NCBI GenBank assembly: GCA_965222655.1
Contig: CBDCUP010000022.1
Location: 1-64,000, forward strand
From: CAUZIZ01 sp965222655
Lineage (GTDB): Bacteria; Acidobacteriota; UBA6911; RPQK01; JAJDTT01
Direction: 5' to 3'
Length of the DNA stretch: 64,000 nt
Of the stretch, positions 25,005 to 34,445 are shown piece after piece. A model generated the notes under the pieces. That model saw only the letters and a program-made list of their open reading frames with translations, did no database searches and had not been told where the DNA came from. Made by a program: the position numbers and the translations under genes. Each line of letters opens with the position of its first letter. Within the stretch, counting starts at the first letter, position 1.

Positions 25005-25062
25005 TAGTGCAGCGCGCCACAAGTTTTGAACCCTGGCTCAAAACTTCTAGCGAGCTGCACTA
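25005..25062 (-). repeat. Nested perfect hairpin between operon genes
   Basis: The outer stem TAGTGCAGC (25005-25013) pairs with GCTGCACTA (25054-25062). The inner stem AAGTTTTGA (25021-25029) pairs with TCAAAACTT (25038-25046). The stop codon of the upstream small gene is inside the outer stem. It lacks a T-tract, so it is more likely an RNA-processing or attenuation structure, or a REP-like repeat, than a standard terminator. Confidence 0.8.
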
Positions 25063-25251
25063 GGAAATGTAGCCTAGCCCTTTGAGCCTATTCTTGATTT
25101 CCTCTTCCGAAGAGGCGTCTTCCAGTTTGGCCAGCTCCTTCTCCAGGGCATGGGTCACAAACTCCTCCACGGACGAGTATCCTGCCAACTCGGAGTATTT
25201 CTTGACCTTTTCGAACAGGGCTCGATCCAACTTGATTCTGGGTCCAAACAT
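25060..25251 (-). CDS. Small protein, possibly ribbon-helix-helix-like
   Basis: A 63-residue protein: MFGPRIKLDRALFEKVKKYS, then a helix-rich part with SSVEEFVTHALEKELAKLED and a terminal NRLKGLGYIS. The short beta-like start followed by two helices resembles ribbon-helix-helix proteins, but I cannot confirm DNA binding. It starts 3 bases after the end of the upstream phosphatase-like gene and is probably translated from the same message. Confidence 0.65.
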   Translation of the reverse strand: MFGPRIKLDRALFEKVKKYSELAGYSSVEEFVTHALEKELAKLEDASSEEEIKNRLKGLGYIS

Positions 25252-25254
25252 CTT

Positions 25255-27243
25255 CTACTCCATGGGTCCGAGGCAATCCTGCCCCACCATTTCAGGCAGT
25301 TTTTCGACCCCGTATTCATCCAGGACGGCCACCGTCAAGTCTACCAGAGACGGTTCCTCCACTATGATCTCTCGATTGCTGATCAAGACCCCGGGGACCA
25401 GTCGCGAATCGATGCTGTGATCCCCGCTCCAGGGATCGGTGTTGTCCAGGAACAGATCGGGAGGAAAATCACCCAGAGGACTTTCCCAGGAACTGCGATA
25501 GCCGCGGCTGTACCCAATGATCAAATCCGGACCTTGATCCACGAACGGACCCTTGAAATCTCGCCGGCTGCGGACCACTCGGCTGATGGGATGGAGTCCA
25601 GTGGCGGGATCGATCATGGCCAGAAGATCCTCCTCCAGTCGTTCCAGGAGGTCGTCATAGTCCATCCCCTCGGCCACCACTCCCTGCCCTTCCCGACCCT
25701 CTAGATTGACGTAGACTCCGTTGAGGCCGAGGGCGTAGGCCGTGGTCCCGCTCCAGTCCACGTTCTGGAAGAAGGGTTGCGGCCCCTGTGGCTTGGTCTT
25801 GATGAACCTTACGTATCCGCGTTCGTGCAGCCAGGAATTGAGATTGACCTGGCGATAAAAGGGTGCGAATCCATGATCGGAAAGAATGATGAGCGTCGTA
25901 TCTTGATCGAGCTTCTCCAGAACCTGCGCTACGACCTCATCCATCTGTTGATACATGGTGGGGATCCCGTCCTTCAGAACCGAGTCGGCCTGATAGCCGG
26001 GATGCTCGGAATCCATGTACCGCCAAAGCATGTGGGAAACCTGATCCACTCCGGAAAAATAGTAGAACAGAAGACCTTCGTCGAAACCTTCCAGCAGGTG
26101 CTCCAAGGCCCGCTTCTGCTCTGCGAAAACGGACTGGCTTTGAACCCAGAATTCCTTGCCGCTAAAGACGCCCGAGGAGAGTGCCTTGGTATCTTCAGCC
26201 AGCTCCTGGGTGTAGAAGTAACCCAACTCCTCGGCGAGCTCGGCAGACCAGCCCTCCGGCTGAGAAATCGGCATGACTGGCTCCCTCGGATTGATCTGAA
26301 GTGGTGTCACATAGAGCCGAAACTGGGGATGGACTCCCTGCAGGTAGAAGCGCGCCGTGGCACTGATACTGGCAAGATAGGGAACGGCTTCGAACTCCAG
26401 CCGGATCCACTCACTCCACTCTCCCTCCTTCAAAATGAACTCCTGGTCCTGAAGCACAAACTTAGCTACGGGTTCCAGCGGATCGAGGAAGACCTCGAAG
26501 GCCAGATCCAGCTCCGGGTTCCGATGTCCGCCGCCGGGCTCCTCGACCCTCCTATACGGGTTCCCAGGACCCCGTAACGTTGCCTCAACCCGGTTGTCGC
26601 GCACCTGCACGTTGGAGATTCTTCCTCCGCCCACATCCCGCGTACTCTCGGCCCGGCTGCTGCTGTAGTAAGAGAAGGTACCGGGCGTTCCGAGCAGGTC
26701 GGGGGTCCCCATGCCAGAAAGGGCTCGGCCCTGACCCTGGGGGGGGAAATTGACCGGCATCCGAAAAACGGTGGTCGGGATCCCTTTGTCCTGCAGGAGC
26801 TGCCAAAAAGGCTTTCCTTCGCGGAGCAGCTCGACTCGTCCCCCTGACAGCGGAATGACCCAGGAACCGATCGTGAGATTGCGGTCCGAGGGTATCGCCC
26901 TGGACATTGAGAACTCCGGCAGAAGCGTCTTGGGGTCGCGGTGTACGAAGTCGAAGATTGCATGACCGCCGGCGTCCATTCCGGTGATGAAGGCAGACCA
27001 GGCTACGGGGCTCAACGGAGGCATGACTGTCCGCAGAGGCTTGAAGTGAGCATCTTGAAGCAGGGTTTGAAAGTTGGGGAGCCGACCCTCGTCAATGAAG
27101 CGGCGCAGCAAGACAGGGTCGAGCCCATCGATTCCCAGGACGAAAACCTTACGATAGGGGGCTCTTTGCAGCGTGCTGCATCCGGACAGCAGAAGAGCAA
27201 GAATCAGAAGGCCGCTGAGAGCACGGTGGATCGACTGCAGCAT
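25255..27243 (-). CDS. Alkaline-phosphatase-superfamily lipoprotein (type I phosphodiesterase/nucleotide pyrophosphatase-like)
   Basis: A 662-residue exported protein. The N-terminus ALLLSGCSTLQ is a lipobox, so it is probably anchored in a membrane. The catalytic fold shows VLGIDGLDPVLL at residues about 36-47, PPLSPVAWSAFITGMDAGGHAI with the Ser/Thr nucleophile position near 80-90, a second metal site in FYYFSGVDQVSHMLWRY and TLIILSDHGFAPFY near 470. The family hydrolyses phosphodiester or phosphomonoester substrates with two metal ions; the substrate here is not predictable. A paralogue lies 5 bases upstream. Confidence 0.87.
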   Translation of the reverse strand: MLQSIHRALSGLLILALLLSGCSTLQRAPYRKVFVLGIDGLDPVLLRRFIDEGRLPNFQTLLQDAHFKPLRTVMPPLSPVAWSAFITGMDAGGHAIFDFVHRDPKTLLPEFSMSRAIPSDRNLTIGSWVIPLSGGRVELLREGKPFWQLLQDKGIPTTVFRMPVNFPPQGQGRALSGMGTPDLLGTPGTFSYYSSSRAESTRDVGGGRISNVQVRDNRVEATLRGPGNPYRRVEEPGGGHRNPELDLAFEVFLDPLEPVAKFVLQDQEFILKEGEWSEWIRLEFEAVPYLASISATARFYLQGVHPQFRLYVTPLQINPREPVMPISQPEGWSAELAEELGYFYTQELAEDTKALSSGVFSGKEFWVQSQSVFAEQKRALEHLLEGFDEGLLFYYFSGVDQVSHMLWRYMDSEHPGYQADSVLKDGIPTMYQQMDEVVAQVLEKLDQDTTLIILSDHGFAPFYRQVNLNSWLHERGYVRFIKTKPQGPQPFFQNVDWSGTTAYALGLNGVYVNLEGREGQGVVAEGMDYDDLLERLEEDLLAMIDPATGLHPISRVVRSRRDFKGPFVDQGPDLIIGYSRGYRSSWESPLGDFPPDLFLDNTDPWSGDHSIDSRLVPGVLISNREIIVEEPSLVDLTVAVLDEYGVEKLPEMVGQDCLGPME

Positions 27244-27248
27244 TGCTC

Positions 27249-29381
27249 TCAGATCTCGATGCCCAGGGCCTTGCCGTCACAATAGGTGGGAACGCCAATC
27301 CCAAACAAATCCAGGACAGTGGGTCCGATGTCCATGATGCTGGCCTCGGTGTTCTTTATCTTCCGGTTGCAGAAGAGGACACCGGGAACGTCATCAGGAT
27401 TCATGCAGTGGTCGCCACTCCAGTTCCTGGTATTGTCCTCGAAGACCGTGGCGGTTACCGCTCCGGTGGCACTACTCCAGGAACTCCGGTAGCCGGGACA
27501 GAAGCCCGTGATCAGGTCCGGCCCCTCCGCGGCGTAGGGTCCCCGATAGGCTTCGGCGGTGTCATGGACCTTCCGAACCACCTCGGATTCCCGGTTCCCG
27601 TCCCGCAGTTGCTCGAGACCCTCGATGATCCCTTCTTTGACCCATCTGGCTTCGTCTCCGGGTACCACGATCCCCTGAGACTCACGGCCCGCCAGATTCA
27701 AGTAGATCCCTCCCAGACCGACGGCATAGGCCCGGGTCTTGCTCCAGTCCACTCCTTGGAACCACTCGGCGCCGGTAGGCCCATCATGAACCGTCAGATA
27801 GCCCTTCTGGTGCAGCCAGGAATTGAGGTTGACACCCCGCTGAAACGACTTGAACCCGTGATCGGACAGCACGATAACCAGGGTATCATCAGAGACAGAT
27901 TCCAAGACTCGCCCGACCAACTCGTCCATTTTCTGGTAGAGCTTCTTGATCTCGTCTCGATGCTTGAGGGTCTCCCTGCCCACGTTGGCGGGGTGATCCT
28001 CGACCAGATAGCGCCAGAACATGTGCTGCAGCCTGTCCGTGATATCAAAGACACAAACGACGGCGCCACGACTCGTCTTCTTGATGGCGTCGAAGAACAT
28101 CCGCTCGCGCTCGCCGTGGATCAGATAGGCCTGCTTGAGGAAGGCCTCTTCATCCAGAGCACCCTCGTTGAGGGCCCAGGTGTCCTCGGCCAGACCGAGA
28201 GTCGAAAACCTCCCCTGGGTCTTCGACAGATAGATCGAGTAGGTTTGGGGATGTGAAATCGGCATGGCAGGACGCTCCGGGTCCAGATTGACAGGCGAAG
28301 CGTAGAGCTTGAGGTGGGGCGCACTCTCTCTCAGATAGAAACGACACATCCCGCTGATCTTCATTCCCAGCCCGGCCTTGAACTTCAGTGGGATCCAGGG
28401 CGTGAACTCACGCAGGGGAACTGGGTACTGCTTTCCTTGAATCGCTAGAATCGCCTCTCCGGACCCTTGATCGAGATTCAACTCAAAAGGGATCCTCATT
28501 TCCGTGGATTCCCGTCGCAGCGGATTATCAGGACCCGACACATAGGAGCGCACCTGTCCCGCCTCGATCCGTACTGGGATCTGGGTCCCCCCGGTGAAGC
28601 TCGCGTTCTCAGTCGGATCGCTGGTGTAGAAGGTGAACGTGCCCAGAGTCCCTTTCAGATCGGGCACCGACATGGCCGAAAGCAACAGGCCATTGAACTT
28701 CTCTGGGGGAAAGCTGGTGGGAACCCGAAGCACCGTGCTGAAGACACCGTGATCGCCTAGAATCTTCCAGAAAGAACGGCTTCGACGCTCGAACTGGATT
28801 CTCGCCTTGCCGACGGGGATTCGGTACTTGCCGAACTCCAGGTTTCTCGCTGGAGGCGAGATTTCCGCAGAACAGAGTTTGGGTAGATAAGACTTACGAT
28901 CTGGTACCAGAAAATCGAAGACTTTGTGGTATCCAGGGTTGCACCCTGTCTGAAAGGAAGACCAGGCGACCGGGGACTCTGCGGGAAGACTCGTCGCCAA
29001 ACGGCGGTACGCTCCCGCTCCTGCCAGACGCTCGAAGTTTGGCAGCAAGCCCTCCGCCAGGAACCGATCGGTGAGCTCGGGATCCTGTCCGTCCAGCCCC
29101 AGGATAACGACCTGCCGAACCCGGCTCTTGCGAAGAGCCTTTCGTCCTCGAAAACTTTGGATGAGCCAACGGAAAGGCCAGGTCAGAAGCGCCAGCAGCG
29201 CTAGCGCCATAGACGCGAGGACCACGAAAAAGGAGGAGACGAAGGCGATCCCGGCTCCAGGTCCGATGTAGGCCTCAACCGGGATGGGAGCGAGTAAAAG
29301 CAGGGCGAAAGCAAGCGCGAGTCTTCCCAACCAGCGGTGGAGGATTTGCCCTTTCACACCTCCCTTCCTATTGGCTTGCAT
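27249..29381 (-). CDS. Alkaline-phosphatase-superfamily membrane protein, paralogue
   Basis: A 710-residue protein with two N-terminal hydrophobic segments, near 16-37 and 45-70. It has the same catalytic pattern as its neighbour: VVILGLDGQDPELTDRFLAE, PAESPVAWSSFQTGCNPGYH, VCVFDITDRLQHMFWRY and TLVIVLSDHGFKSFQ. Identity along the length suggests a tandem duplication, with one copy becoming a lipoprotein and the other a membrane-anchored form. The start overlaps the end of the ThuA gene by 14 bases, so translation is probably coupled. The substrate is unknown. Confidence 0.87.
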   Translation of the reverse strand: MQANRKGGVKGQILHRWLGRLALAFALLLLAPIPVEAYIGPGAGIAFVSSFFVVLASMALALLALLTWPFRWLIQSFRGRKALRKSRVRQVVILGLDGQDPELTDRFLAEGLLPNFERLAGAGAYRRLATSLPAESPVAWSSFQTGCNPGYHKVFDFLVPDRKSYLPKLCSAEISPPARNLEFGKYRIPVGKARIQFERRSRSFWKILGDHGVFSTVLRVPTSFPPEKFNGLLLSAMSVPDLKGTLGTFTFYTSDPTENASFTGGTQIPVRIEAGQVRSYVSGPDNPLRRESTEMRIPFELNLDQGSGEAILAIQGKQYPVPLREFTPWIPLKFKAGLGMKISGMCRFYLRESAPHLKLYASPVNLDPERPAMPISHPQTYSIYLSKTQGRFSTLGLAEDTWALNEGALDEEAFLKQAYLIHGERERMFFDAIKKTSRGAVVCVFDITDRLQHMFWRYLVEDHPANVGRETLKHRDEIKKLYQKMDELVGRVLESVSDDTLVIVLSDHGFKSFQRGVNLNSWLHQKGYLTVHDGPTGAEWFQGVDWSKTRAYAVGLGGIYLNLAGRESQGIVVPGDEARWVKEGIIEGLEQLRDGNRESEVVRKVHDTAEAYRGPYAAEGPDLITGFCPGYRSSWSSATGAVTATVFEDNTRNWSGDHCMNPDDVPGVLFCNRKIKNTEASIMDIGPTVLDLFGIGVPTYCDGKALGIEI

Positions 29382-30120
29382 CTAGGCGGATCAGCCACCT
29401 GGCCGCGTTGCGAATAAGTCGCTGCATCATGGGGTGTCCGAGTGCATCAGGCGTGTGCCCGGGTGCCAGATAGCAGAAGCGTCCCTTTCCCATGTCACGC
29501 CACCAGCCCGCCGCTGCAGCCAGGTTGTCCCGTGCAATCGATCGTAGCAGTAGGTGCTCGTGGTCCAGGAAATATTTGACCGTGTGTTGCTCGTCGAAGA
29601 TTTCGAAATCCTCTACACCCGCTGTCACCGGGTGACTCTTGTCTTCGACTCGAACGGTGAAGACTGAGGGCTTGGGGTGGCCTCCGTAGTCTCCTCCAAA
29701 GAGTTTGTAGTAAAGCCCCTTCGGGGGATACAGTCCTTGGGAGTTGTGCAACGCGAGGAAACCACCGCCGCCCTGGACAAAGTCCCAGATGGCCTGCTGC
29801 TGGTCGTCAGTCATCCACTTGATGTGCGGTTTGTCATAGCCATGGGGCCAGTTCATGCCGTCGCGCAGAATGATGAGCAGATCATGCTTCTGGAGCGATT
29901 CGCGGTTTAGCGCCGCGACGTTTTCGATAAAGGTTACTGGGATGTTCTCTCGGACCAACGCCTTGATCAAGTTATCTCGGATGTAGACCGGACTATGGTA
30001 GCGATCGCCGATCAAGGCTAGTGCACTCGGCCGCTTAGCCGTCTGGTAGACCTCGGACGTGTTCTGCGCCCGAAGCGTCAGAGTCAGGAACAGCAGGGGA
30101 ACCAACCACCGTATCTTCAT
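29368..30120 (-). CDS. ThuA-domain protein, secreted
   Basis: A 250-residue protein with signal peptide MKIRWLVPLLFLTLTLRAQN. The ThuA-like (class I glutamine amidotransferase-like) core shows ALIGDRYHSPVYIRDNL, DLLIILRDGMNWPHG, GGGFLALHNSQGLYP, the histidine of FGGDYGGHPKPSVF and YLAPGHTPDALGHPMMQ. The family is linked to disaccharide use, but no activity is certain. It is the first gene of the probable four- to five-gene operon running to 24129. Confidence 0.85.
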   Translation of the reverse strand: MKIRWLVPLLFLTLTLRAQNTSEVYQTAKRPSALALIGDRYHSPVYIRDNLIKALVRENIPVTFIENVAALNRESLQKHDLLIILRDGMNWPHGYDKPHIKWMTDDQQQAIWDFVQGGGGFLALHNSQGLYPPKGLYYKLFGGDYGGHPKPSVFTVRVEDKSHPVTAGVEDFEIFDEQHTVKYFLDHEHLLLRSIARDNLAAAAGWWRDMGKGRFCYLAPGHTPDALGHPMMQRLIRNAARWLIRLDASQ

Positions 30121-30295
30121 GCCTTTACTCTACACCAGACCACAACGGATAACTGAGCTCCACTTGAGAGATTCACATCCTTTGCCTTTCATGGCCGCGA
30201 TTTTACTCCCACCCGTGCCTCGCGGCCTGCGTTCAGGCGCTTCGACTCCCATGATTGCAGTTTCAGTGCAGTTTCGCCACCGGCCACGCTGGATC

Positions 30296-30478
30296 CATTC
30301 GAGAAAGAAACTTCTTCCCTGCTTCTGCATTCATCGCCTGATCAGTAGGTTTCACTGCAGGTAACCCTATCCAGGAGCCAGGTTTTGGGGCAGTCGCCTG
30401 CAATACGCTTCAACCATCCTTAAATCAATGAGTTACGTCCTCTTCCCATCCGAATCCGAGAATGAAGTTTCAGGCTAG
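30296..30478. repeat. Dispersed half-sites of repeat A
   Basis: CCATTCGAGAAAGAAACTTC at 30296-30315 and GAATGAAGTTTCAGGCTAGTC near 30460-30478 are the two ends of reverse-oriented repeat A, here in swapped order and separated by about 140 bases. No gene lies in 30121-30490. Confidence 0.55.
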
Positions 30479-30490
30479 TCGACGCCCAAA

Positions 30491-31402
30491 CTACCATTCG
30501 AGGCGGACATCATCCGCACCCAGTTGCCCCGATCCTCGAACCCCTCGTCCCTTGCGCTGGTTCAGCGCATCGCCCAGATCGTCTCGGGCCTGCTCGGCGT
30601 ACCGCTTCAGTCTCTCAACCACCTCGGGATGCTGGGCCGCTACATCGATCGTCTCCGCCACATCCTGCTTCAGGTCGAACAGTTCCAGCCCTATCTTGGA
30701 TTGTTCGTACTGGACCGGCTGGCCTCCAGTGCCTCCCTGACGTCCGGCCAGCGTCCGAAACTCGTGGGGGAAGTGGAGCTTCCAACGGGGGTCCCGGACA
30801 GCCTGGAGCTGGCCTTTTGCGTAGTAGGAATAGAAGACCGAGTGGGGTGAGCGGGCGTTGGGTTCTCCAAATAGTAGTGGCCGGATATCCTTCCCATCGA
30901 TCCTATGCTCGGGCAGCTTCGCGCCAATCAGACGGGCCACAGTCGGCAGGATGTCGATGGTCGAGGCCAGCTCGTCGCAGCTGGCGGCGGCAGGTATCTT
31001 CCCCGGCCAACGCATCAAGGTCGGCACCCGGGTACCCCCTTCGAACATCGTCCCTTTACCCTCTCGCAGGGCGCCTGAGAGGCCCAGCCGGGGATGGTAG
31101 CAACCGGTCAGCAGTGAGGCCCGAGACGCCGAGCACACCGCCGAGGAAACTTGAAAGTCTGTGAACCTCATGCCTTCGGCCGCCATGCGGTCCAGATTGG
31201 GCGTCTGGTAGCGCTCGGCGCCAAAAGGGCCTATATCGGCGTAGCCCATATCATCGATGAAGATCACAACGATGTTGGGCGTGCGAGTGTCTGCGCAAGA
31301 GCAGAGCAAAGCGATCGCGGCCATTAGACCCCAAAGAGCGCTGAAGCGAAACAACAATGCATTTCTCCCTTCCCAGTCAGGACAGGCAAGCAGCCATCCC
31401 AA
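30491..31402 (-). pseudogene. Sulfatase with large in-frame internal deletion
   Basis: The N-terminal part is a normal sulfatase: RTPNIVVIFIDDMGYADIGP (metal ligands), then the formylglycine site CSASRASLLTG. After HPRLGLSGA the protein jumps to LREGKGTMFEGGTRVPTLMR, which in intact enzymes lies some 150-200 residues later, after the GKWHLG and SDNG motifs. These motifs and the second half of the active site are missing. The frame stays open, so an internal in-frame deletion is the simplest reading. 303 residues compare with a usual 450-500. The product should be inactive. Confidence 0.82.
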
Positions 31403-31534
31403 ATGAGCGAAGACGCGAAACCCTACCAGCCCAGCTCGAGCAACGTCAGCTGTTCGTCAATGGTGCCTCTTGGGATTGGTATGCAGCCCGCTCCCCTGTA
31501 TTTCTTGATAGCATAGTGCCGATTTCGCAAGGTC

Positions 31535-33118
31535 ATGCGTCGCCATCTGCTGATTGCTACAACCCTCTTTGCCACCTACCTGGCCCTGGGAACCGAGGTA
31601 CTGAGCCTCTTACGGTTGCTCGCCTTCTGGCCGATTCTAACCCTCTGGTGCGCCGCTGTCATCACATGCGTACTCTGGTGGTTGAGGGATAGGAGCCGTC
31701 TCCCCTTCGCCCTCCCATCGAGACCGCTCGCCGCCACCGAATGGATCATGGGAGGGGGCAGCAGTCTCGTTGATAGCAAAACAGCTCGGCTGTGACCGCC
31801 GTGGACAGCTCTTCGGGTCACTGTTTGTGACAACAATACCCATCGTCTATCTGGAAGCCGCCAATGCGAAAAATGATCTTGTCTTTGGTCTATGGTACGT
31901 CATCCTTGCCTGGTTGGCTCTAACCGTCTATCAGGAAAAAAGGTGTACGTTCTCGACCTCGCTCCTGATCGGATGTGCACTCGGTCTTCTCGTTCTGACC
32001 AAAGGAGCTGCCTACCTTCTCGGCCTACCTTTGCTGATCTTCACTGGATTGGCGGTTTTTAGGGCAACCAGGCACCTCGCCTGGAAACCCCTCGTGGTCA
32101 TCGCCTTGACAGCATCGGCGCTCAACTTTGGCCATTATGCTCGCAACTACAAACTGTTTGGCTCACCCTTTGGCCCCCAGGAAGCCCAGCAGATCTTTCT
32201 GAACGAGGCCTGGTCTTCCGCGATCTTACTCTCCCGCTTGGTTCGCGAATCAAGCCTGCAATGGGAACGCCGATCGAGGAGCTCAACCAGGCCCTGGAGG
32301 GATCGATAAAGAAACTCCATCGATTCCTGGGAATCGATATCAACGATCCGAGAACCACTTACCCGCTGAGAAACTTCGCAGTCCCATCCCGATTTGAGAA
32401 CGAGTACCAGGCTCCAGCTCCGGTCCATCTGGCTCTGGTAGGCCTCCTGTTGATCCTCAGCCTCGCCTTCAGGAGGGACATAGAACAAAGGGCCTTCTGG
32501 CTCCTGCTGGCAGTGCCGATCCTATCCTTCGTTCTGCTTAGCGGGGTAGCTAAATGGGAGCCATATCTGAACCGACGACTCCATATCCCGATATTTCTCC
32601 TATTTGCACCGTTGGTAGCTCACGCCTTTTCTCACGGACGAATGAGAAGAACGGTATTGCCAGTTACTCTGGTTCTTCTTCTCGGAATGGCGACAACGCT
32701 CCTTTGGAATCCCCGGTCTCTGATCGGCCCCGCCCTGGCTTTTCGGAGCGAGAACGCACTCCTTTTCACTTTTCAACCCGACTTACAGGGCTCCTATGAA
32801 GCGGCGGCCAACTACTCCCGCTCAGGTTGGAAACACACTTTGGGGCTCCACATCGAGGGAAACCGTCTCTACCAGTACCCCTTGATGCGGCTTCTGAGAG
32901 AGAATCTCTACGAGCCCACTTTTGTACCCATCAACGTTAATAATGTCTCCCGGAAACTCCAATCCAACCACAGGCCTCCAGACATCGTAGTCTCGCTATC
33001 ACCCCAAACAGACATGACTGACTCAAATACAGGTCAGAGGTACCTCCTCGGGAAGCGATTCGAATCCGTAACAGTACTGCTCCGAGAAGGAAGTGCCTCG
33101 CCTGCCAGTCAGAAGTGA
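31535..33118 (+). pseudogene. Membrane glycosyltransferase-like protein, broken
   Basis: Three frames cover one polytopic membrane protein: 31535-31795 (frame 2), 31770-32309 (frame 3) and 32261-33118 (frame 2). Membrane segments and LEAANAKNDLVFGLWYVILA and FGHYARNYKLFGSP resemble the dolichyl-phosphate-mannose/ArnT (GT39-like) group. The first junction (near 31765) looks like a deletion with frameshift, because about 100 residues of the usual first loop are absent. The second, near 32245-32270, is a simple shift before GTPIEELNQALEGSI. It lies next to the deleted sulfatase and is no longer functional. Confidence 0.72.
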
Positions 33119-33281
33119 GTTGCCCCGGAAAACAGCCTCGGTCCAACAAGGATGGCGAGTGGCTTGAATTGTCAGCAACACGATCCTCCTCTCTCTAATT
33201 AGAGATTTGGTGTTGCATCGACCGATTGAATCCGCACCCTAGAAGCGGACGTTCAAGGCTTGCCGTGTCCTAAACCCATGG

Positions 33282-33409
33282 CGATTCGATTTCGATACCG
33301 AGACCGATACCGATTTCGATTTGGATGACGTGGACCCGCTAACTTTTCTTTAGCGCCTGGGCTCTACTGTCTCCTATCGGTATCGGTATCGAAATCGAAA
33401 TCGAAATCT
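33282..33409. repeat. Inverted hexamer-repeat arms
   Basis: 33282-33323 holds units GATTTC and GATACC; 33374-33409 holds the complementary units GGTATC and GAAATC. The arms can pair over about 30 bases around a 50-base centre. 33119-33584 has no gene. Confidence 0.75.
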
Positions 33410-33584
33410 ATTGTGTCCGCCTGTCTCCAAGTCGCCGCACTGCTTGAGCCTCTTGAAATCCACCCGAGGCCTAAACATGGTGCCGACCCAACATCGCGAA
33501 GATCGTCCGAATGCCGATCCCGGGGAGCAGCGGGATAGCTGATCCACCCTTGACCTGAGCCGCGGCTAGTGACATCTTATACAC

Positions 33585-33797
33585 ATGAAACGTACGAATC
33601 TTATGTTGGATGGGCAACTCCTCGAAGAGGCTCAGCGCTTGAGCGGAGAGCGAACCTACTCGCGCACGGTCGAGCGGGCCCTGGAAGACTTCGTCCGCCG
33701 AATCAAGGCTCGGCGGATCCTGGAGCTGCGTCATTCCGGTGTTTGGCGAGGCAGCCTTTCCGAGATGCGGGACGATCGTTCCAGCACCAGAGACTGA
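33585..33797 (+). CDS. vapB: VapB-type antitoxin
   Basis: A 70-residue protein, MKRTNLMLDGQLLEEAQRLS, followed by TYSRTVERALEDFVRRIK. This is the short ribbon-helix-helix/VapB form common upstream of PIN toxins. It would neutralise the toxin and bind the operon promoter. It ends 10 bases before the toxin gene. The region around it is full of decayed genes, which fits with a module carried in a mobile-rich zone. Confidence 0.85.
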   Translation: MKRTNLMLDGQLLEEAQRLSGERTYSRTVERALEDFVRRIKARRILELRHSGVWRGSLSEMRDDRSSTRD

Positions 33798-33807
33798 GGA
33801 CGTCTAA

Positions 33808-34212
33808 ATGTTTCTCGTCGACACCTCTGTCTGGATCGAGTTCTTCCGTCCTTCCGGCAGTCTCGATCTCTTCGCGACGGAGCTGGAGCTGGAGGAAGTG
33901 GTTGTCTGCCTCCCAGTCGTGCAGGAGGTACTCCAGGGTCTTGATGGACAGCGGGCGTTCAACATCGCCAGAGAGGCGATGCTGGCTCTGCCGATCGTGG
34001 AGTCCCCCCTGACCTGGGAGGTCTATGAGCATGCGGTCGACCTCTATCGATCCGCTCGACGGGCCGGAGTGACCGTGCGTTCCGGAGTCGACTGTCTGAT
34101 CGCTGCGTGCGCGATCCGCAACGACCTGACGGTGCTTCATCACGATCGTGATTTCGACAATCTGGCCCGAGTGGGCCCACTCGACGCCCGACACATTCCG
34201 ACTACTTCATAG
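33808..34212 (+). CDS. vapC: VapC-type PIN-domain toxin
   Basis: A 134-residue ribonuclease-like toxin. PIN acidic residues are visible in LVDTSVWIEFF (D5), VVQEVLQGL (E near 40), SGVDCLIAACAI (D near 95) and HHDRDFDNLARV (D near 113). VapC toxins cleave tRNA or rRNA with metal help, the target varying by member. It forms a pair with the VapB-type gene just upstream. A PIN-domain remnant occurs at 55124-55265. Confidence 0.9.
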   Translation: MFLVDTSVWIEFFRPSGSLDLFATELELEEVVVCLPVVQEVLQGLDGQRAFNIAREAMLALPIVESPLTWEVYEHAVDLYRSARRAGVTVRSGVDCLIAACAIRNDLTVLHHDRDFDNLARVGPLDARHIPTTS

Positions 34213-34260
34213 CCGGGATAGAACCGCGCCACGCCTCCACGAATCCCCCAGGCGTATTTC

Positions 34261-34441
34261 TAGCCCGGATTTCTCATCGCTTGTCGTAGCGAGGCGCCGC
34301 AAGGGCCGTCCTGGCAAGGCTTGCGACCGAGGCCCCCGCAGTCGTACTCGTGCAGTACGTCGAGGAGGCCGACCGAGCGTAACACAGCCAGGACGGATGT
34401 TTGCGGCGACGCAGTAGACCAGCGATGAGAAATGCGGGCTA
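34261..34441. repeat. MITE-like 181-bp imperfect palindrome
   Basis: The ends read TAGCCCGGATTTCTCATCGC and, from the other side, TAGCCCGCATTTCTCATCGC. The similarity of the arms continues inward through CGTCCTGGC and CTCGGTCGGCC. Both ends carry TA, which fits insertion at TA dinucleotides as by IS630/Tc1-type enzymes. No protein is encoded. The IS4 element is inserted at its right end. Confidence 0.75.
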
Positions 34442-34445
34442 GGTA

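Noticed and set aside
25005..25062. Rho-independent terminator
   Set aside because: Strong stems but no run of T on either side.
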